Assembly: GCF_001949145.1 (NCBI RefSeq)
Contig: NW_019091490.1
Coordinates: 622,620-634,730 of the forward strand
Direction of reading: 5' to 3'
DNA length: 12,111 bases
Source of the DNA: Acanthaster planci
Taxonomy: Eukaryota; Echinodermata; Asteroidea; Valvatida; Acanthasteridae
Made by a program: the position numbers and the translations under genes. Positions within the stretch are counted from its first letter, which is position 1. Each line of letters starts with the position of its first letter. Shown here piece after piece: positions 8,601 through 12,111 of the stretch. Under the pieces are notes generated by a model. The model had not been told where the DNA came from and did not search any database. It was given only the letters and a program-made list of their open reading frames with translations.

Positions 8601-11169
8601 GGACTTCCTTGTTGTCGATGCGCACCTCGTACGTGTTGTCGGGGCGGACAATCAGGGTGTACAAATGGGTGAACTCGTCGTCCTACGTGGGAAATGAATG
8701 TGAATATGGCCTATTGGTACGATACTCACAAGCTGTGCTCCTGTGCTTGGAATGCGTTGTGTCCCTGAGCAAGACATTTGACTTTAACAACAACTGACAT
8801 TACCCCACAGACAAGATTAATGGCCTGGCAAGCGGAAAAACCCAGGGTCGACTCAAGCAAAAATAAGCATGACCAAGGTAATGCTTCCACTTGTGAGTTA
8901 CTGACAATGTCAGGTCGGGCCTCTCTCTCTGCACATGCTCACAAAGGATAACCTCATCAACGTGCACAAAAGAAAATCTGCCCAACAAAATTCCTGGATA
9001 CTGAATTTCTTCTCAAGTCAATCATTCATAAGCAGTAATCAAATCTGATAAGCTGATCTGCTGTGCTAGGAACGATCGACTTCATACTTATCATCAGATT
9101 ATCGTTGCTGCTTAATCACGTGGGTGTTAACATTTTGTAGACGGTGATTTCCACATTCACTGAAAATGTCTGATTTCTTCTCAAAGACATCGGTTACTAT
9201 TAACATTCACTGACCGGTCCCCAGCACAGACACGCACCTTACACCTGATGTCTTTCTTTGTCAGAAGATTCTTTCCCTTGTAGCTGAAGATCACGTGGAC
9301 TTTTTTGGTGCCTGGTCCACAGATGTCGGGTCCTGAAGCAGTAACAGGCAAGTGAGATGTAAATTTGGGGACTGATGTCATTTACTTGTCATTGGGGCTC
9401 AAGTCAAAATGCTCTAAGCTCCACCAAAACAGCCGGTCTATAGCTACCATGAAATTGGCCCTATATCTTCAAATGGACGTCAGATTTTGGTGATCAGAAT
9501 AAGGCCCATCATCAGTGAACTCAGCCCCGAAAGATGGTTGATTGTTAATAAGCCATTTCATCACGTCACCAACATACTTTATTCATAGACCTGGCCTTCA
9601 AATGTGTTTGCAACCTTTACAAAGATGCTGGACTACTTTCTGAAACAGTTTCATTAAATGACGCAGATTTTTTTTTTTAGACTTTAAGACTGTGTCAGAG
9701 AGGCAAATCCAGACTCCCTCAAATAAAGAAATGGTTTTTTTAAGTAGATGTTTCTCCATGGACACATTACCCTAGGTCCCTAAATATGTAAAATCATGCT
9801 GAATTCGGAGGATTGAGGACTGATAGGGTTAGTCCTGAATTAAACTGTAAACTCTTCGTCTTAAAAACTGTTGAGAGAAAATTTCATGGTATGCACTCAA
9901 AACTCCCAATCTGGTGGTACGAGAGAATTATGAGGTGATATGCAGGCTCAGCTATGTTTTATTGGGCTTGATGACATTTCCGAACAGATAACAAGGTGAT
10001 GGATTTCCGTGGGACGATCAGGATGGTTCCAGAAGAAACTGCTCTTCTGAATTTCACCTGATGGACTGTACTACATCTGGCTGGCCTAGGGTCAGGGAAA
10101 GCTACGTGCACCTGGTAACCAAAATTCTTCAGTGGAACTGTGTTTTGGTTTTCAATTTTTAAAAACTCGCCTTTTTCAGGCCCAGCAATTTTTTAGGAAG
10201 GGCGAAATAAACAAATCCACTCACTATCTGCAAAGCACCACATCGCACATGACTCCATTTCTCGGCAGTCAATACCTACCAAACATGATGTTGTACGGCG
10301 AGTCGCCGTGCATGTCCGACTGGTCCAGGTCGCCCGGGAACACTTTGACGTAGCCGCCCCCGCAGTCGATCTTCTGCTCGTGCTTGACGGAGAACTGGAT
10401 CACCAGGTCCTTGCCCTCATTGCTGAAGGAGTCAAACTTACTGGAGATGGCATAGAATTTGGCGTCCTGGCTCGTCTGCAGACCTGCAAGTCAATGTCCA
10501 ACAACATTCACACCTACTCTTTAACATAAAACTCTCGCAAAGGAGGGAAAAATGCCACTCGGGTTATCCTTCTTCTTGACAAAAACTAATTTTAAAATTG
10601 GACATGAAGTTGAAGAATTGAAACGGTCTCGTGTGAAGTCATTATTTTGCTGCCCTGTAATTGAAAAGTGAAAAAAAAAAACGATTTACTTTGATTTTAT
10701 CCTGTTCTTTTAACAAAAAGCATTTGGACTTCACAAAGGCCAGAAAAATTTTCTTCCGATGATCAGAAAGTGGCTAAACATCAGCGGTTCTTCAGCCCCG
10801 AAAGATGGTTCACTTGTAAAGCCATTTCATCACTTCACCCACCACACTTTGTCGCTTCCTTCCATTAACACCACTTCGAACAGCTGTACAGAAATAGTCT
10901 GGCACCAGGTTAATCTGTCTGAAAACTATATTTAGAAGTTTTAACGTCAAATAAACATACGTTTATTTGAGTCATTTCAGACAACAACCCAACTGTTGCA
11001 GGAGAAATTCCAAATGAACAAATTCATTTACCAAATGATACACTTAAAAAAAAATATTTGTACCAACCCTTATCTTTCTCCGGGTCGTTGTAAAATTTTC
11101 CAGCGGACAACTTGAACTTTCCCAGGTCATCTTTGTGTTCCGAATTCACCCATCTCTCTGCCCAGTCGC
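5438..11169 (-). CDS. CALR: Calreticulin, 5'-partial (coding exons 2-9)
   Basis: This is an ER-lumenal lectin chaperone and calcium buffer that binds monoglucosylated N-glycoproteins. Exons on the minus strand: 11169-11068, 10483-10280, 9332-9238, 8682-8473, 8221-8108, 7665-7522, 6457-6365, 5677-5438. They splice in frame through GT-AG sites into 400 residues ending in KDEL (numbering from the codon split at exon 2). The N-domain has the conserved disulfide pair C75 (IDCGGG) and C107 (DICGPG), a further Cys at 133 (DIRCK), and glycan-pocket residues Y79 and K81. The P-domain (about 178-272) has three IxDPxxxKPxDW-type repeats and three GEWxPxxIxNPxYK-type repeats. This 3+3 pattern indicates calreticulin rather than calnexin (4+4), and there is no membrane segment. 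D287 and W289 (GLDLW) complete the lectin site. The acidic C-domain is 322-396. The signal-peptide exon lies beyond 12111. Human calreticulin has 417 residues; adding about 30 for exon 1 gives roughly 430 here. Confidence 0.97.
6365..6457 (-). CDS. CALR: Calreticulin exon 8
   Basis: 93 bp, phase 0. It encodes [15 protein letters not shown] then [16 protein letters not shown], the last globular strand and the start of the C-terminal helix. The human-type GNETWG sequence is replaced by ANDLWKP, so the N-glycosylation sequon there is absent. The acceptor is cgcag and the donor GTATAC. Confidence 0.95.
6727..6800 (-). ncRNA. Box C/D snoRNA in calreticulin intron 7, target uncertain
   Basis: On the host strand the sequence is GAGCACA, one base, GTGATGA (box C, 6792-6786), a 48-nt interior, CTGA (box D, 6737-6734), then TGTGCTC. 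The two ends form a perfect 7-bp terminal stem. Internal boxes are degenerate: CGGA could be D' and AATGATT could be C'. The D guide, ending CGATTCCTTT, can pair with the universal 18S motif AAAGGAAUUG over 10 nt with one G-U. That would place methylation on the second G of AAAGG. The target is tentative. The structure itself is well supported. Confidence 0.8.
6887..7021. mobile_element. Short TIR element in calreticulin intron 7 containing a CRE-like palindrome
   Basis: The ends ATAGAGTACCAAAGTG...CGTCAC (6887-6912) and GTGACGTCACACTTCGGTAC (6997-7016, on to 7021) are inverse with about 85-90% match. An inner pair GTGAACCA/TGGTTCAC (about 6956-6963 and 6988-6995) deepens the fold. The right arm includes TGACGTCA (6998-7005), the consensus CRE. 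The size and lack of an ORF fit a MITE. Confidence 0.6.
7522..7665 (-). CDS. CALR: Calreticulin exon 7
   Basis: 144 bp, phase 0. It encodes type-B repeats two and three ([14 protein letters not shown] and [13 protein letters not shown]). The chain then re-enters the globular domain with [12 protein letters not shown], which holds the lectin-site Asp and Trp. The acceptor is ttcag and the donor GTGAGT. Confidence 0.97.
8108..8221 (-). CDS. CALR: Calreticulin exon 6
   Basis: 114 bp, phase 0. It encodes the third type-A repeat ([18 protein letters not shown]) and the first type-B repeat ([14 protein letters not shown]). This is the tip of the P-domain arm, which in the family binds ERp57-type partners. 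The acceptor is aacag and the donor GTATGT. Confidence 0.97.
8473..8682 (-). CDS. CALR: Calreticulin exon 5
   Basis: 210 bp, phase 0. It covers the end of the N-domain ([20 protein letters not shown]) and the start of the P-domain hairpin. The first two type-A repeats, [14 protein letters not shown] and [11 protein letters not shown], begin here; the second finishes with DW in exon 6. The acceptor is cgtag and the donor GTGAGG. Confidence 0.97.
9030..9113. repeat. Imperfect foldback hairpin in calreticulin intron 4
   Basis: The left arm AAGCAGTAATCAAATCTGAT (9030-9049, on to 9052) pairs with 9087-9113. The match is good at both ends (AAGCAG/CTGCTT and CTGATAAG/CTTATC..CAG), with an internal mismatch zone of 9-10 nt on each side and a loop of about 34 nt. 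It could be a small-RNA hairpin or a decayed MITE. Confidence 0.5.
9238..9332 (-). CDS. CALR: Calreticulin exon 4
   Basis: 95 bp. It encodes [15 protein letters not shown] then [16 protein letters not shown] (residues 104-134). It carries the second disulfide Cys (107) and the family's additional Cys in DIRCK. The acceptor is cttcag and the donor GTGCGT. It enters in phase 1 and leaves in phase 0. Confidence 0.96.
9487..9572 (-). ncRNA. SNORD2: Box C/D snoRNA, SNORD2/snR39b-like, in calreticulin intron 3
   Basis: Read on the host strand this has full C/D architecture. The terminal stem is TTGGTGA with TCACCAA (7 bp). Box C is GTGATGA (9564-9558), box D' is CTGA (9524-9521), box C' is CTGATGA (9515-9509) and box D is CTGA (9497-9494). 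The guide before D' (9540-9525) contains ACCATCTTTCGGG, complementary to the conserved 28S rRNA motif CCCGAAAGAUGGU. The D+5 rule places 2'-O-methylation on the G after CCC. From memory this is yeast 25S Gm805 and human 28S Gm1509, guided by snR39b/SNORD2. It is released by splicing and intron debranching. A paralogue lies in intron 2. Naming is by guide and boxes only. Confidence 0.9.
10280..10483 (-). CDS. CALR: Calreticulin exon 3
   Basis: 204 bp, phase 1 in and out, between acceptor ttgcag and donor GTAGGT. It encodes N-domain residues 36-102. These include the disulfide Cys in [12 protein letters not shown] and the carbohydrate-contact Tyr and Lys that follow it, then [12 protein letters not shown]. 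Third codon positions are GC-rich compared with the surrounding introns. Confidence 0.96.
10758..10839 (-). ncRNA. SNORD2: Box C/D snoRNA, second SNORD2/snR39b-like copy, in calreticulin intron 2
   Basis: This is a paralogue of the intron-3 snoRNA. The terminal stem is GGTGA with TCATC (5 bp including one G-U). Box C is GTGATGA (10833-10827), D' is CTGA (10795-10792), C' is CTGATGT (10784-10778) and D is CTGA (10766-10763). The D' guide AACCATCTTTCGGGG is identical to that of the other copy. The region between C box and guide, and the D guide (TTTAGCCACTTT), have diverged. That is what is expected if selection keeps the rRNA guide and the boxes. Confidence 0.89.
10916..10983. repeat. Nested inverted repeats in calreticulin intron 2
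   Basis: Outer arms TGTCTGAAA (10916-10924) and TTTCAGACA (10975-10983) enclose inner arms CAAATAAAC (10948-10956) and GTTTATTTG (10961-10969) with loop ATAC. Both pairs are perfect, giving a 68-bp foldback unit. Confidence 0.55.
11068..11169 (-). CDS. CALR: Calreticulin exon 2
   Basis: 102 bp, entering and leaving in phase 1. It encodes [14 protein letters not shown] then [19 protein letters not shown], the first beta-sandwich strands of the N-domain. The acceptor is tttcag at 11175-11170. The donor is GTTGGT, a weak match to GTAAGT, but no other GT keeps the frame with exon 3. Confidence 0.93.
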
Positions 11170-11494
11170 CTGAAACGAAAGACAAAATTTGACTGATAAG
11201 CAGTGAGAGCAAGGACACATTCTAATTCATGTGGCACTTTTTCAGAAGTGAAAATGTTAATTTCTTGTTAAAGGCTAGACAAACCTCAACTTGGAACGTT
11301 TCAAAATATGTCTTTGGTGTGCGGCAACTGTCGAAAATTGCAAATAAAATTTGCACTCAAAACTAGTGAAAGACAAAAACAGATTTAGGCCTACGCCTAT
11401 TTCAACATTTTCAAAAACTACATCATCGGAAAGACTGCAGCATCCTGACTCCACTCCAGTCTTCTGAGAAGTAATGCATTCTCCAATTATTTTC

Positions 11495-11703
11495 AGGAAG
11501 TGTTCCATATTACGGACGCCTGTATTATTTCCTACAGTGACCTATCAGCCTTCAGAAAGAAAAAAAAAGTCCAGAAAAGTTCAAGTTAGGAGGGAAAATA
11601 CCAAGTCTCATTTACTTAGAAAACACTTTAATTTTTTCAGACCAGTCTCATAGGGTTTTGTGCATGGGGTGTCAGGTGGCATCCATATATGGAACTCTTT
11701 CCT
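11495..11703. mobile_element. MITE-like element with about 26-bp terminal inverted repeats (family copy C)
   Basis: The left end AGGAAGTGTTCCATATTACG (11495-11514, continuing GACGCC) is the imperfect inverse of the right end, ...GCATCCATATATGGAACTCTTTCCT, finishing at 11703. The interior, 11577 to the right end, is closely similar in reverse complement to 2168-2290. This shows a dispersed family rather than a chance palindrome. There is no ORF. It lies in calreticulin intron 1. Confidence 0.7.
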
Positions 11704-12078
11704 CATTTCTAAAGAAAATGGTCTGTTTAGCTCCAGATTCATGTCATTTCAACATTTTAGCAACTTCACTGAGATCATAACCGAGGAAAAGGTGAAAGTA
11801 AGATGCAACATTCTTTCATGTCACCTTCTAAAAACATGGCAAAATCATTGCACTAGCTTAGCGACTCTGACCTACATGCATGAAAAATTATGGGGATTGC
11901 ATATTTTGGGGACCCAGTTCCTATAATACATGTACAAAGGAGACCTGCATTTTAACTTTTGAATTCACTGTGGCAGATGACTGCGACATCAAGTTCAATA
12001 ACTGTTGGGCTGATAACTCAATATTATGCAGACTCCATAAAGACTAATGAAAGCCATGTTTGATTCAATATTTCGTTC

Positions 12079-12111
12079 TTTATTCAGAACATCTTCCATG
12101 TTCTGAATAAA
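12079..12111. repeat. Perfect 14-bp-arm hairpin at the right window edge
   Basis: TTTATTCAGAACAT (12079-12092), loop CTTCC, then ATGTTCTGAATAAA (12098-12111). The arms are exact and the palindrome may continue past the window. It lies in calreticulin intron 1. AATAAA occurs on both strands, but there is no gene end here. Confidence 0.7.

Larger units (their letters stand above)
11170..12111 (-). other. Calreticulin intron 1 (partial)
   Basis: Non-coding sequence upstream of exon 2. No signal-peptide exon (Met-hydrophobic stretch leading to a YFxExF-type start of the mature protein) is visible, so exon 1 and the promoter lie past 12111. It holds the MITE-like copy at 11495-11703 and the terminal hairpin at 12079-12111. 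Confidence 0.7.

Noticed and set aside
8905-8965. Possible box C/D RNA in calreticulin intron 4 (TTGATGA ... CTGA on the minus strand)
   Set aside because: Box C has T instead of a purine at position 1, and the flanks form no terminal stem.
11170-12111. Search for calreticulin exon 1 or promoter
   Set aside because: No signal peptide reading frame followed by a phase-1 donor could be found. Exon 1 must lie outside the window.

Overview
This window is nuclear DNA from an animal with intron-rich genes. Two protein genes lie head to tail on the minus strand. The larger is calreticulin (8 of 9 expected coding exons, 5438-11169; the signal-peptide exon lies past the right edge). The smaller, downstream one is the 5' part of TRAPPC13, a TRAPP vesicle-tethering subunit (first three coding exons, 906-3277; the rest lies past the left edge). 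AT-rich introns, TACATGTA and TAGGCCTA motifs, G/C homopolymer runs and many short foldback elements suggest a marine invertebrate, perhaps an echinoderm or another deuterostome. That placement is an impression from composition, not a demonstrated one.

Layout from left to right. 1-905: TRAPPC13 intron 3. 906-3277: TRAPPC13 exons 3, 2 and 1, with intron 1 (1725-3234) full of foldback/MITE-like repeats. 3278-3380: TRAPPC13 5' leader with an overlapping upstream ORF. About 3380-4250: intergenic. About 4250-5437: probable calreticulin 3' UTR with two candidate poly(A) signals. 5438-11169: calreticulin exons 9 to 2. 11170-12111: part of calreticulin intron 1, with a MITE-like element and a perfect hairpin at the window edge.

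The most interesting content is inside the calreticulin introns. Introns 2 and 3 each carry a box C/D snoRNA. The two are paralogues with the same D' guide, complementary to the 28S rRNA motif CCCGAAAGAUGGU, which is the site I associate with SNORD2/snR39b. Intron 7 carries a third, unrelated box C/D snoRNA with a perfect 7-bp terminal stem. Calreticulin therefore appears to be a snoRNA host gene here.

The calreticulin exon sizes (102, 204, 95, 210, 114, 144 and 93 bp) and intron phases match, as I recall them, those of human CALR. The two proteins act in the secretory pathway: calreticulin as an ER lectin chaperone and calcium buffer, TRAPPC13 in vesicle tethering and autophagy. I infer no shared regulation beyond their adjacency.
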